DNA of 64,000 nt from JAQIBY01 sp964418565 (GTDB lineage: Bacteria > Bacteroidota > Bacteroidia > Bacteroidales > ML635J-15), in NCBI GenBank assembly GCA_964418565.1, contig CAYQMB010000002.1, positions 1 through 64,000 of the forward strand. Reading direction: 5' to 3'. Position 1 is the first letter of the stretch. Every line of letters starts with the position of its first letter. Below the pieces are notes generated by a model that worked only from the letters and a program-made list of their open reading frames with translations, made no database searches and had not been told where the DNA came from. Below, one piece after another: positions 24,612-33,940 of this stretch. A program made the position numbers and the translations under genes.

Positions 24612-26174
24612 CTAATCTTGTGGATAATCAATATTGTGATGCAAGCCAATGCTTTTTTTTCGTTTCTGAGCCATTTTAATTATCAGGTATCCAACATTAA
24701 TCAGATTGCGAAGTTCGCAAATTTTTACTGTAAGTTTGGATTTTTTATACAATTCCTCATTTTCCCGATAGATGATTTCCAATCTGTCCAGCGCACGTTT
24801 TAAGCGGAGGTTGCTTCTGACAATTCCTACATAATTGCTCATTATCTCCTGAGTTTCTTTCAGGGATTGGGTAATGAGTACCATTTCTTCGTTTGGTGTG
24901 GTACCGGAATCATCCCAGTCGGGAATATTCTTAGGCAGATCAGTTTTATTCAGATGATTAAGAGCATGTCTGGCAGCACGCTCGGCAAACACTACGGCTT
25001 CAAGCAGAGAGTTTGAGGCCAACCGGTTGGCTCCGTGCAGGCCGGTTGAGGATGTTTCGCCAACGGCATAAAGTTTATGGATGGAGCTTTGGGCATTTTC
25101 ATCCACTCTTATGCCACCGCAAAGATAATGGGCACTGGGTACTACCGGAATAAAATCCTTAACAGGATCAATCCCCATACTTTTGCATTTTTTTGTAATG
25201 TTGGGAAATCGATTGTTGAGAACATCAACACCAATACCAGTAGCATCAAGAAACACATAATCAGATCCACTGGTTTTCATTTCCCTGTCGATAGCCCGTG
25301 CCACGATATCCCTGGGAGCCAGTGATCCCCGCTTATCATATTTGTCCATGAATACGTTTCCATGAATATCCCGGAGTACCGCACCGGCACCACGCATGGC
25401 CTCAGTTATTAAAAAGGATGGTTTTTCTGAAGGATTAAACAGGGATGTTGGGTGAAACTGCACAAATTCCATATTTTCAATCTGACCTTTGGCACGATAT
25501 GCCATAGCAATACCATCACCAGTAGTGACGGGCGGATTGGTTGTTGCCTGATAGACATTGCCACAGCCTCCGGTAGCCAGCAGGCTTGCTTTTGCAAGTA
25601 CGGTAAAAACGCGGGATTCTTTCTGATCATATACATATGCTCCATAGCATTGGATATCCCTATGACTACGTTTCACTTCCTTTCCCAGGTGATGTTGCGT
25701 AATCAAATCAACGGCAAAATGCTGTTCACACAATTCGATAGCAGGATGCTCTTTAACTTGTTGAATAAGTGCCCGCTGAATTTCATATCCAGTATTATCT
25801 TTATGATGAAGAACACGTTTTTCGGAGTGTCCGCCCTCTTTATTGAGGCTGAATTTTCCGGTTTCAGCCTTATCGAAACGTGTGCCCCAATCAATAAGAT
25901 TCCGGACTTGCTGTGGTCCTTCCTTTACAACCATCCTGACAACCTCTTCATTGTTAAGACGATTTCCCGCAATCAGGGTATCCTTAACGTGTTTTTCATA
26001 ACTATCAGGAGCATAAGTAACCGCAGCAATACCACCCTGGGCATATGATGTGGCGGTATCATCCAGTTGGCCTTTGGTTACGACACAAACGCTTGCATGG
26101 TCGGCTACTTTTAACGCAAATGTGAGGCCGGCAATTCCGGATCCAACAACCAAGAAATCCACTTCCTTTTTCAT
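24612..26174 (-). CDS. nadB: L-aspartate oxidase
   Basis: This flavoenzyme oxidises L-aspartate to iminoaspartate, the first step of de novo NAD synthesis. The FAD site is GSGIAGLTFA (about 12-21). Family motifs include YAQGGIAAV, SLNKEGGHSEKRV, ATGGCGNVYQATTNPP, GDGIAMAYRAKG, EFVQFHPTSL, YLCGGIRVDE and GLHGANRLASNSLLEAVVF. The 520-residue length fits. nadA and nadC are not in the window. A perfect minus-7 element precedes it at 26192-26199. Confidence 0.96.
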   Translation of the reverse strand: MKKEVDFLVVGSGIAGLTFALKVADHASVCVVTKGQLDDTATSYAQGGIAAVTYAPDSYEKHVKDTLIAGNRLNNEEVVRMVVKEGPQQVRNLIDWGTRFDKAETGKFSLNKEGGHSEKRVLHHKDNTGYEIQRALIQQVKEHPAIELCEQHFAVDLITQHHLGKEVKRSHRDIQCYGAYVYDQKESRVFTVLAKASLLATGGCGNVYQATTNPPVTTGDGIAMAYRAKGQIENMEFVQFHPTSLFNPSEKPSFLITEAMRGAGAVLRDIHGNVFMDKYDKRGSLAPRDIVARAIDREMKTSGSDYVFLDATGIGVDVLNNRFPNITKKCKSMGIDPVKDFIPVVPSAHYLCGGIRVDENAQSSIHKLYAVGETSSTGLHGANRLASNSLLEAVVFAERAARHALNHLNKTDLPKNIPDWDDSGTTPNEEMVLITQSLKETQEIMSNYVGIVRSNLRLKRALDRLEIIYRENEELYKKSKLTVKICELRNLINVGYLIIKMAQKRKKSIGLHHNIDYPQD

Positions 26175-26191
26175 GGAATAATTACTTTGTT

Positions 26192-26199
26192 CAAAGATA
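26192..26199 (-). promoter_or_regulatory. Minus-7 box of nadB
   Basis: The minus strand reads TATCTTTG, an exact TAnnTTTG match, 17 bp ahead of the nadB ATG at 26174. Upstream is a T run rather than a clear TTG, so the minus-33 element is weak. Confidence 0.5.
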
Positions 26200-26281
26200 A
26201 TTAATAAAATTCAGTAAAAAAAGAGTGAACTTATAGCGCTGGTTTACGTTAAAGAGAATAAATACAAGAAACGAAGAAAAT

Positions 26282-26515
26282 ATGGACAGCAACAATTTAA
26301 TCAGTTTAGCGATGTTTAGATACAGCCACCGGGCTCATATTTTAAAATCTTTGTTGGAAGAAGCAGGCATAGAGGCCATGGTTACCACCTCATCGGTATT
26401 TCGTCAGATTGACTCAGCGAAAGTGTTGGTAAATCAGGCAGATCTGACAAAAGCAAAAAAGGTTCTTCAGGATAACCTTCATCAATTTGAAGACAGCGAA
26501 ATTGAGACTTTGTAA
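26282..26515 (+). CDS. DUF2007-like small protein, second copy
   Basis: The 77-residue product has the DUF2007 layout: a first strand (LISLAMFRY), a helix (HILKSLLEEAGIEAMV), a variable loop, and a last strand-helix (AKVLVNQADLTKAKKVLQDNL). Function is unknown. It is divergent from nadB and ends 8 bp from the convergent end of the cyclase gene, so it is probably monocistronic. It differs in sequence from the copy in the ftsH operon (7259-7486), so the two are not a recent duplication. Confidence 0.75.
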   Translation: MDSNNLISLAMFRYSHRAHILKSLLEEAGIEAMVTTSSVFRQIDSAKVLVNQADLTKAKKVLQDNLHQFEDSEIETL

Positions 26516-26523
26516 AACTGTCT

Positions 26524-29500
26524 TTATAACATTTGCTTGAGTTCAGCCAGCCGTTTTTGTTTTTCAGGTTCACGCACCCGTCTGGCTGTTGCTGTAAAAT
26601 ACCTGTGTTTTTCCATAAACTTCATTTGCATTTTGTTCCATTGCTCTATGGTTCCGATTTTATTACGCTCAAAGAGCTCCCGGAAGAGGTTTTGTGATGT
26701 TGGAATAAAGTCGGGTCGGCCGAGATAATCAAGATCTGCATCACATATAATTTCTTCGAGCAGGTTTTTGGGTTTTTGTGGCATTTTGGTTGCCATAATT
26801 AAATCAGCAATGATATCAATCTGATCTTTACTGTAATGATAGGTTGGCAGGGTTTTATAAGCCAGCTCAACGCCTTTTTCTTCGTGATGGTTATAGCTGA
26901 CAAGAAAGCCTGCATCATGCATCAGGGCAGCGGTTTTAAGCAGGAGCATTTCTTCTTCACTCACCTCCTCTGCCCGGGCAATCATTTCTGTCTGGTAATA
27001 AACATTAACGGTATGCTTAAGGTTGTGATAATACAGGTTTTTGGGCAGGTTTTTTTCAAGTTTTTCAAACATATCATTTTGCAGATCCTGCAATCTGACA
27101 ATTTGAGTTTTCACCATAAAGGCATGGTTTGGCATGAGCCGGGCTTTATCTTTTGCCAGTTTGGAATAAATCCCCTTAACAAAATACATATCCAGCTCTC
27201 CTTTTTGCTTTACAGGGTTTTTGCCCCGGTAAGTACACTCGAAAAAGTCTTTGACGTGCGAATAAGTCGTTGCCGAGATGTTGACATTTGATATTTCACC
27301 ATGTGTTTCCATACGGCTTGCGATATTTACTGTATCACCCCAGATATCATAAGCCAGTTTTTGGGTGCCGACAACTCCGGCAACCACAGGTCCGGTATGG
27401 ATTCCGATTCTTACCTGAAAACCCACCTGATCCTCATCATTAATTTCTTTAACAACCCGCTGCATTTCCAGAGCTGAAAGCACAACCTCAATGGGGTTAG
27501 TACTGTTTTCGCTTGGGATACCGCCGGCACACATGTATGCATCCCCGATGGTTTTAATTTTTTCGATGTCAAATTTTTCGATAATCTGATCAAAAGAAAT
27601 AAAAATCTTATCCAGCATTTTTATGAGTGCCTCCGGCCGTGTCTCCTCGGCAATCCTCGTAAACTCCTGAATATCTGCAAACAGCACAGTTGCCATTTCG
27701 TATCTTTTGGATGTGGCTTTTCCTTTTTCGGTAATTTCTTTTACCGTTGTTTTTGGCAAGATCCGGTTTACCAGCCGTTCGGTTTGTTCTTTTTGCTTTA
27801 ACAACTCTTCTGTACGGGAGGCAATGATTTTTTCAAGTCTGTATTTTTCGCGGGCATGTTGCAGTTCTTTGTTTTTCATCAACATATATGCCATCGAAGC
27901 TAAAAATACAAAGTAAAGAAGGAATGCCCACCATTCCATATAAATCGGTGGCCGTATGGTAAAAGCATATTCACACTGTGTTGTCAGCTCTCCATAAGGG
28001 TTGGTAGCCCTAACCTGAAAGACATAATCACCTGTGCCAAGGTTCGTATATTCTTTGAAGTTTTCATGGGTAAACTCAGACCATTCGTCTTGTAAGCCTT
28101 TCAGGCGTGTTTGATATTCCACATCTTGCCCTGCCTGATAAAACGGCGCTGTATATTCAAACCGAATGTTTTTTTGTTTATGATTTAATACGGGTTTAAC
28201 ATGTTGTTCGTCATCTGCTGAAAACAGTGCTTGTTTTAAATATGCCGTATCCTGAACAACACTAAAATGCCGGATTGCACATGTATGGTTTTGCTTTTCT
28301 GATGGTTTAACGGATTGATCATACCGAATGATGCCGTTAATACTCCCAAGCCAGACATTATTTCCCTCAACAAAAATGCATTCAATGGTTTTATCTGAAA
28401 TCAGTTGAAATGGATAATATTTAAGCAAATAATTTTCACTTTTCCCCTGATACAGAGCCACGCCGGTATTCTTTTTATAATGGTTTTTTTCTCCGCTGCT
28501 GAACCATATATTTCCTTTTCTGTCTTCAACAAGAGGATAAACCCATCGGTTAAAATCAGAGAAGTCTATCCCAAGCCGATTATCAACAACAAAACCATTC
28601 TCCTCACTTAGTCTGAAAATTCCCTGATAAGTAGAAAACAGAATACCTGATCGTGTTTTGTATACGTCCACCCAATCGTAATTATCAGGCAATCCATATC
28701 CGCGCTGAATATGCAATACCAACGGATTGGTTTGACGGCTGCTGTTTATTTCTACTTTAAAAACCCCATCGTTGTTTGATCCCAGCCAAAGATACCCGTC
28801 AGAGGTTTCCGCAATGGTACGGATATCATAATCCAGGTTTTGAATTTTACCATGCACATAAAATTCGCCATTGTCTTTCAGGCTGGCAATTTTAACACCC
28901 TCGGCACCGGTGATATAATACTGTTCCTGAAAGAAATTACTCTTAAGTATGGTTTCTGTATTGCCTTCAAGAATGAATTCAGCTTTATGCTTTCCAATGA
29001 TATATATGCCATAATCTGTACAGGCATACAAATTACCCTTAAGATTCACGAGGTTTTTCACTCTGACATTTAGATCTTCGACTTTATGAAACATGCTTTT
29101 TTTATCAGCATATGCCAACGTGAGGGTATCTTTGAAAACATCTTTATTCACCCAGTATACACCCTGATTTGTGCTAAAGTACAGTCGTTGATCAAGTTTA
29201 TTAATCGACAGAATGGAAACATTAAGCCGCTCATCGAAATTGTAATATGTAAAGGGGGATGACAATTCCACATAACTAATACCGTTAAATGTACTTATCC
29301 ACAACTGCTTATCTCTGTCAACAAATAAGTCGGTAACATGGTTATCCGCCAGACCTGAGGCTTTATTCAGATGGTAAATTAACTGCCCCTCGTCATCGAG
29401 TACAAATACGCCATCAATTTCTGTAGCCACGAGCAGATATTTATCCCTGAAACTATGTAGTTTTGTAACGTTTGAGTTTTCAATAAGAGCATCCACCCGG

Positions 29501-30216
29501 GTTTTCATCCTGCTCACCCCGGGGCCATCAATAACATACAGCCCTTTGGTTCGTTTAGGTTTTAAAACGATGCGGCCCTGAAATATTGTCACACCCCGGA
29601 AACCATAATTTTTAAAAGAGCTGGCTTCCGGCAGTAGTATAAGTTGTCCGTTTTTATACTGATACAATCCGTCACCAGAGAGCCAGACCATCAGAGTTCC
29701 TCCTGTTTTAAATACCTCCAGCCCCTGCTGATGAGTTCTGAATCGTGATAATTTCTCATTTTCATATCTATATAAACAGGTATCTGAGGCAAAAATCACT
29801 TCACCACAAAGCGCTATGACATTTTTTATCTGGGGGACATTTCCAAACTGATCATTGATAATAGAGACAAAAGTTGCTCCCCTGGCAGATTGCTTCAGGT
29901 ATCCCATTTGATTATATCCGGCCGCATAAATCCTTCTGGAGCAATCTCTGTCAAGATACGGGGTACCATTCATACGTATTAGACGCCAGTTTGCATTATC
30001 GTACTCAAGGATGCCATTTACATTGCTGAAATACATCAATCCATTTTCAGACTGGACAATATCAAAGTTTTGACTTTCGTATCCGTAGTCACGAGACTCA
30101 AAATTTGTTATCTTTGGCACACCAAGCTGGTTAATCTGAGCAAATGCAGGAGAAAACACAATACTCTGAAAGACAAGTAACAGTACAGGTATAAAGGATT
30201 TTTTTAAACCAAACAT
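26524..30216 (-). CDS. Propeller/Y_Y_Y sensor adenylate cyclase with C-terminal HD phosphohydrolase domain
   Basis: The 1230-residue protein is read as: signal peptide (1-26); a two-component-regulator beta-propeller (about 30-665; blades such as GYLWLGSNNDGVFKV and LWISTFNGISYV); a Y_Y_Y domain (about 690-755); one TM helix (about 757-778); a coiled coil with RTEELLKQKEQTERLVNRILP; a class III cyclase (about 835-1010); and an HD domain (about 1050-1185). The cyclase has both metal Asp residues (LFADIQEFT, IGDAYMCAGG). Lys in KIKTIGDAYM and Asp in AYDIWGDTVN match the adenine-selecting pair of adenylate cyclases, and the Asn/Arg pair in VNIASRME is present. The HD domain keeps HNLKHT, MHDAG and CDADLD. 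I infer periplasmic sensing coupled to cAMP synthesis, with the HD part possibly hydrolysing a nucleotide. Confidence 0.85.
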   Translation of the reverse strand: MFGLKKSFIPVLLLVFQSIVFSPAFAQINQLGVPKITNFESRDYGYESQNFDIVQSENGLMYFSNVNGILEYDNANWRLIRMNGTPYLDRDCSRRIYAAGYNQMGYLKQSARGATFVSIINDQFGNVPQIKNVIALCGEVIFASDTCLYRYENEKLSRFRTHQQGLEVFKTGGTLMVWLSGDGLYQYKNGQLILLPEASSFKNYGFRGVTIFQGRIVLKPKRTKGLYVIDGPGVSRMKTRVDALIENSNVTKLHSFRDKYLLVATEIDGVFVLDDEGQLIYHLNKASGLADNHVTDLFVDRDKQLWISTFNGISYVELSSPFTYYNFDERLNVSILSINKLDQRLYFSTNQGVYWVNKDVFKDTLTLAYADKKSMFHKVEDLNVRVKNLVNLKGNLYACTDYGIYIIGKHKAEFILEGNTETILKSNFFQEQYYITGAEGVKIASLKDNGEFYVHGKIQNLDYDIRTIAETSDGYLWLGSNNDGVFKVEINSSRQTNPLVLHIQRGYGLPDNYDWVDVYKTRSGILFSTYQGIFRLSEENGFVVDNRLGIDFSDFNRWVYPLVEDRKGNIWFSSGEKNHYKKNTGVALYQGKSENYLLKYYPFQLISDKTIECIFVEGNNVWLGSINGIIRYDQSVKPSEKQNHTCAIRHFSVVQDTAYLKQALFSADDEQHVKPVLNHKQKNIRFEYTAPFYQAGQDVEYQTRLKGLQDEWSEFTHENFKEYTNLGTGDYVFQVRATNPYGELTTQCEYAFTIRPPIYMEWWAFLLYFVFLASMAYMLMKNKELQHAREKYRLEKIIASRTEELLKQKEQTERLVNRILPKTTVKEITEKGKATSKRYEMATVLFADIQEFTRIAEETRPEALIKMLDKIFISFDQIIEKFDIEKIKTIGDAYMCAGGIPSENSTNPIEVVLSALEMQRVVKEINDEDQVGFQVRIGIHTGPVVAGVVGTQKLAYDIWGDTVNIASRMETHGEISNVNISATTYSHVKDFFECTYRGKNPVKQKGELDMYFVKGIYSKLAKDKARLMPNHAFMVKTQIVRLQDLQNDMFEKLEKNLPKNLYYHNLKHTVNVYYQTEMIARAEEVSEEEMLLLKTAALMHDAGFLVSYNHHEEKGVELAYKTLPTYHYSKDQIDIIADLIMATKMPQKPKNLLEEIICDADLDYLGRPDFIPTSQNLFRELFERNKIGTIEQWNKMQMKFMEKHRYFTATARRVREPEKQKRLAELKQML

Positions 30217-30274
30217 TTTATAATTAAATACTTTATTATTACTTTTAGTAAATGTAGCATTAAAATAATGAATT

Positions 30275-31099
30275 ATGGAAAATAAGGAGAAAATTGTTGT
30301 CGTAACCTGGGATTTTACTGAAGTTTCGGAAGCCGCCCTTGCCCATGCTGAGCGGTATACAAAAGAATCCGGAAGCAGGATTCATTGCCTTCATATTTGT
30401 ACTGCCAGAGATGATCAGGATGCCCTGAAAACAAAAATTCAAGAGCAACTTAAGGAAAAAAGCCTTTCCGGAGACACTCCTATTGAAGTTGTCGTGAAAG
30501 AAGGTAAGATTTATTCTTCCATTAATGCCTACACAAAAGAAGTAAAAGCAGAGCTTGTTATCATGGGGACACACGGCATGATAGGCTCACAGAAAATATT
30601 CGGCAGCAAAGCACTCAGGGTTATTGTCGGATCTGAGATTCCATTCCTTGTTGTGCAACAAAAACCTGTAAACGAATTCGAAGAAATTGTCCTGCCGTTT
30701 GACAGCAATATGGAAGGCCGTGAAAAACTTCGCTGGGTGGTATATTTTGCGGATAAATACCACCTCCGTGTACGCATGCTGAAAAAATTATCATCCATCC
30801 GTGACGTACAAAAAACCATCAATAACAATATTGCATTTGCGAAACGGATACTGGATGAGCATAACATACCGTGGGAGCTTAATATAGAATCCAATGTCAG
30901 GGATTTTCCTGAGGAAGTTATTCGTTTTGCTGAAAAAATATCTGCCAGTATGGTGATGGTTATGACCACAAAAAATATCGGATGGACAGATTTTATGTTT
31001 GGCGCGGGCGAACAAAAAATCATAGCCAACGATGCTAAAATACCGGTAATCTGCATAAACCCCAGAGAAGATCTGAAAAAACCCACCTTGTTTAATTAA
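30275..31099 (+). CDS. Tandem universal stress protein (UspA family)
   Basis: The 274-residue cytoplasmic protein contains two USP folds, about residues 5-130 and 140-266. The first starts IVVVTWDFTEVSEAALAHA and has the ATP-binding motif GTHGMIGSQKIFGSKALRV (G-2X-G-9X-GS), so it probably binds ATP. The second (IVLPFDSNMEGREKLRW to IPVICINP) lacks a clear glycine-rich loop and may be degenerate. It is divergent from the cyclase gene across 58 bp. USP proteins in other bacteria respond to stress or energy state, and some bind cAMP, so the divergent pairing with a cyclase is worth noting, though no link is shown. Confidence 0.88.
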   Translation: MENKEKIVVVTWDFTEVSEAALAHAERYTKESGSRIHCLHICTARDDQDALKTKIQEQLKEKSLSGDTPIEVVVKEGKIYSSINAYTKEVKAELVIMGTHGMIGSQKIFGSKALRVIVGSEIPFLVVQQKPVNEFEEIVLPFDSNMEGREKLRWVVYFADKYHLRVRMLKKLSSIRDVQKTINNNIAFAKRILDEHNIPWELNIESNVRDFPEEVIRFAEKISASMVMVMTTKNIGWTDFMFGAGEQKIIANDAKIPVICINPREDLKKPTLFN

Positions 31100-31113
31100 T
31101 TTATCAAACAAGG
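31086..31113 (+). terminator. Hairpin at the end of the USP gene, weak terminator
   Basis: CCTTGTTT (31086-31093) and AAACAAGG (31106-31113) form an 8-bp stem with a 12-nt loop that spans the stop codon. No T tract follows, so termination would be inefficient or the hairpin serves mRNA stability. Confidence 0.35.
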
Positions 31114-31137
31114 CGTTAGTACCTGATAAACTCTTTG

Positions 31138-31145
31138 TACTTTTG
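31138..31145 (+). promoter_or_regulatory. Minus-7 box of the 31164-39737 gene group
   Basis: TACTTTTG matches TAnnTTTG exactly and lies 18 bp before the ATG at 31164. A TTA at 31116-31118, 19 bp upstream, is a near match for the minus-33 TTG. Confidence 0.45.
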
Positions 31146-31163
31146 CCCTAAACAAAACAGGGA

Positions 31164-33932
31164 ATGAAGCATAAACGTGTAATAGCAATCATTCTGACAG
31201 TTCTGATCGCAGGACTGGTCGTGTATTTTTATCCAAAAATCAACACCAAAAAAACAACCATCAGCAATAGCATTAGCCTGGTACCGGTAAATGCGAATAT
31301 GATAGTGGAAATCAGGGATTCATATGAGTTTCTGGACTTTTTTCAAACCCAACCCGCCTTCTGGGAAGATTTAATTAAGAGCAATGCCTTTTTAAGTCTT
31401 AATAAGCAAATGCTTTGGCTCGATAGCATCTCTAAAGATTATCAGGTAATCCATACCATAATGGACAGAAGCAGCCTGGTTTTTTCCATGCATAACATTG
31501 GGAAACATAAGCTTGGCAGCCTTATTATTACTGAATTGCCTGAGGATGTAAAAGAAAAAAACCTGCTGGGAGAGTTAAGCAGCCTTTACGGAGATAAAAA
31601 GCCGGAACAGCGGATATATGAAAATCAAAAGATTTTTGATTATACTCGTCCTGATGGCTCTGATTATACCGTATGCATTGTCAATCACAATCTGTTACTT
31701 AGCACAAATTCTCTTTTGGTTGAGGATGCTATTCGCCAGAGCAAACTGGAAACTTCATTGCTTGACGACAAACCATTTAAAAAGGTATATGCCACAGCCG
31801 GGCAAAAGGAGCTTGCAAACGTTTACCTCAATCTGGCGAGGCTAAACCACTTAAGCCTACCATTCATCAGGCAGGAGCTGGAGACGCAAAATCCATCGCT
31901 TCAGCAATATGCATCCTGGGCAGAGCTCGATCTGAGTTTGAGTGAATCACTGATCACACTAAACGGATTTGCATTTGCCAGTGACTCAAGTCAGACCTGG
32001 CTAAACCACATTGTTGACCAGTCTCCGGTAAAAGCAGATTTCCAGGAAATCCTGCCTGAAAACACTGCAATGTTTTATGCCATGAGCACCGCCAATATGA
32101 ATGAATTCATTCAATACAGGAAAAGCTTTCTTGAGGAATACCATCACCCGCGTTATTATGATGAAAAAATCCAGGAATTTAACAGCAAAACCGGCAGCGA
32201 TTTTGAACAATTCATCTTACAAATTACCGGAAAACAGGTGTGTTTTGCCTTAAGCAACATTAATGAGTTAAATGTTTACCAGAATGCTTACTTTCTGATG
32301 GAAACCAAGTCTGCATCCCAGGCAGAAAAGCACATCCGCGATTTCATCAATTCATATACAAACCATACCAAACAGGACGCTGCAGATTACACCGGCACCA
32401 TTTATATGGATGAAAAACACAGCTTCCCGGTATACCGCTTACCGATTACTACCTGGCCGGAGGTGTTTTTTAGCAGTATGTTCAGCAAAATCATTCCACG
32501 GTATGTTACTATTCTGGAAAACACCCTGATTTTCGCAGCAGACAAGTCCACACTTAAACGTTTGTTAAATGAATATCTGTTAAACCGAACAATAGCCAAA
32601 AACAAAAACTTTCAGGCATTTTCTGAAAATCTGTCGCGTGAATACCAAACCTATTTTTACCTGAACAATAACCTTGGTTTCTCCTGGCTTAAAAGCTTGT
32701 TAAACGAAACCTCAGCAAAGCAACTAACAGCAAATAAAACGATTGTACAAAAACATCAGCAAGCAGCCATCCAGCAGATTGTAAGCGATGATATGATCTA
32801 TCACAACATTGCTGTCAGGCATCGGAATTATCAAAGTGACAAGCCCCACACTATTTGGGAGAGCAGACTGGATACCACGCTGCTCACCAAACCCACCATT
32901 GTTGAAAATCACGAAAACGGACAAAAGGAGATTTTTATTCAGGATGCTTCCGGCAAAGCATACCTGATTAATCAAAAAGGGCATGTTTTATGGAAACTTC
33001 CTTTGGGAGCACCTATTTTGAGTGATATTTATCAAATCGACCGATACAATAACGGCAACCTGCAATATCTGTTTAACACAAAAAACAGGATATACCTTAT
33101 TGACAGGCTTGGTAACCATGTAGACAGGTTTCCGGTTAATTTGAGATCCCCTGCCAGTTGCGGACTTGCACTTTTTGATTACGACACCAATAAAGACTAC
33201 CGCATATTGGTACCTGCTCAGAACAAAGTAATATACCTATACAACAAAGAGGGCAACCTGGTACCCGGCTGGGAATTTGAACAAACCGAATACCCCCTGA
33301 ATGTACCACCTCAACACATCCGTGATGGTAATAAGGATTATATTGTATTTCACGATAAGTACAGAATATATCTTTTAAACCGCCGTGGTAAAACCCGCGT
33401 GCAACCAAATGAGCAGTTTTCAGCATCTGTAAATAACCGGTTTTATTTTGAGGAAAAATCCGGCAATCAAAAATCAGCTCTTGTGACAACAACAACTCAG
33501 GGAACAATAATGAAAGTGTATCTAGATGATGGCGGGACAGACTCGCTTCATCTGAAAAAATTCAGTCCGGAACATCATTTCCTGTACTACGATCTGAACT
33601 GTGATGGCGTGCACGATTATATTTACCTTGACGGGAACGAGCTGATTGCTTATGACCAGGGAAAAAACATCATCATGAATTACCGCTTTGATAATGCTAT
33701 TGAAAATGCACCTAACTTCTATCGCTTCTCTTCTAAAAATCATGAAATTGGCATTACGGATCAAACAAAAAATATGATATACCTTGTTAATGCTGAAGGA
33801 GCCCTCCATCAGGGCTTTCCCTTAATCGGACTAAGTCCTTTCAGCATAACATACCTGCATACCGGCAACACAAATTTTAATTTATTTGTTGGCGGACAAG
33901 ATAGTTTTTTGTATAATTACGAAGTTAAATAA
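31164..33932 (+). CDS. Membrane-anchored DUF3352-like protein with C-terminal propeller repeats
   Basis: The 922-residue protein has one N-terminal TM helix (about 5-22) followed by a basic stop, so most of it should lie in the periplasm. The first part (about 35-530) resembles DUF3352: SISLVPVNANMIVEIRDS, repeated FKKVYATAG-type and PENTAMFYAMSTANMNEF segments. The second part (about 575-922) has repeated strands of the kind GKAYLINQKGHVLWKLP and NKVIYLYNKEGNLVPGW, as in PQQ-like or FG-GAP propellers. Function is unknown. It is first in a closely spaced group with a lipoprotein (8-bp gap), a DUF5723 outer-membrane protein and an O-antigen-ligase-like gene. The domain names are pattern calls. 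Confidence 0.65.
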   Translation: MKHKRVIAIILTVLIAGLVVYFYPKINTKKTTISNSISLVPVNANMIVEIRDSYEFLDFFQTQPAFWEDLIKSNAFLSLNKQMLWLDSISKDYQVIHTIMDRSSLVFSMHNIGKHKLGSLIITELPEDVKEKNLLGELSSLYGDKKPEQRIYENQKIFDYTRPDGSDYTVCIVNHNLLLSTNSLLVEDAIRQSKLETSLLDDKPFKKVYATAGQKELANVYLNLARLNHLSLPFIRQELETQNPSLQQYASWAELDLSLSESLITLNGFAFASDSSQTWLNHIVDQSPVKADFQEILPENTAMFYAMSTANMNEFIQYRKSFLEEYHHPRYYDEKIQEFNSKTGSDFEQFILQITGKQVCFALSNINELNVYQNAYFLMETKSASQAEKHIRDFINSYTNHTKQDAADYTGTIYMDEKHSFPVYRLPITTWPEVFFSSMFSKIIPRYVTILENTLIFAADKSTLKRLLNEYLLNRTIAKNKNFQAFSENLSREYQTYFYLNNNLGFSWLKSLLNETSAKQLTANKTIVQKHQQAAIQQIVSDDMIYHNIAVRHRNYQSDKPHTIWESRLDTTLLTKPTIVENHENGQKEIFIQDASGKAYLINQKGHVLWKLPLGAPILSDIYQIDRYNNGNLQYLFNTKNRIYLIDRLGNHVDRFPVNLRSPASCGLALFDYDTNKDYRILVPAQNKVIYLYNKEGNLVPGWEFEQTEYPLNVPPQHIRDGNKDYIVFHDKYRIYLLNRRGKTRVQPNEQFSASVNNRFYFEEKSGNQKSALVTTTTQGTIMKVYLDDGGTDSLHLKKFSPEHHFLYYDLNCDGVHDYIYLDGNELIAYDQGKNIIMNYRFDNAIENAPNFYRFSSKNHEIGITDQTKNMIYLVNAEGALHQGFPLIGLSPFSITYLHTGNTNFNLFVGGQDSFLYNYEVK

Positions 33933-33940
33933 GCCTGACT

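Noticed and set aside
25452..26048. 198-residue frame antisense to nadB
   Set aside because: Entirely within nadB on the opposite strand, with random-looking composition.
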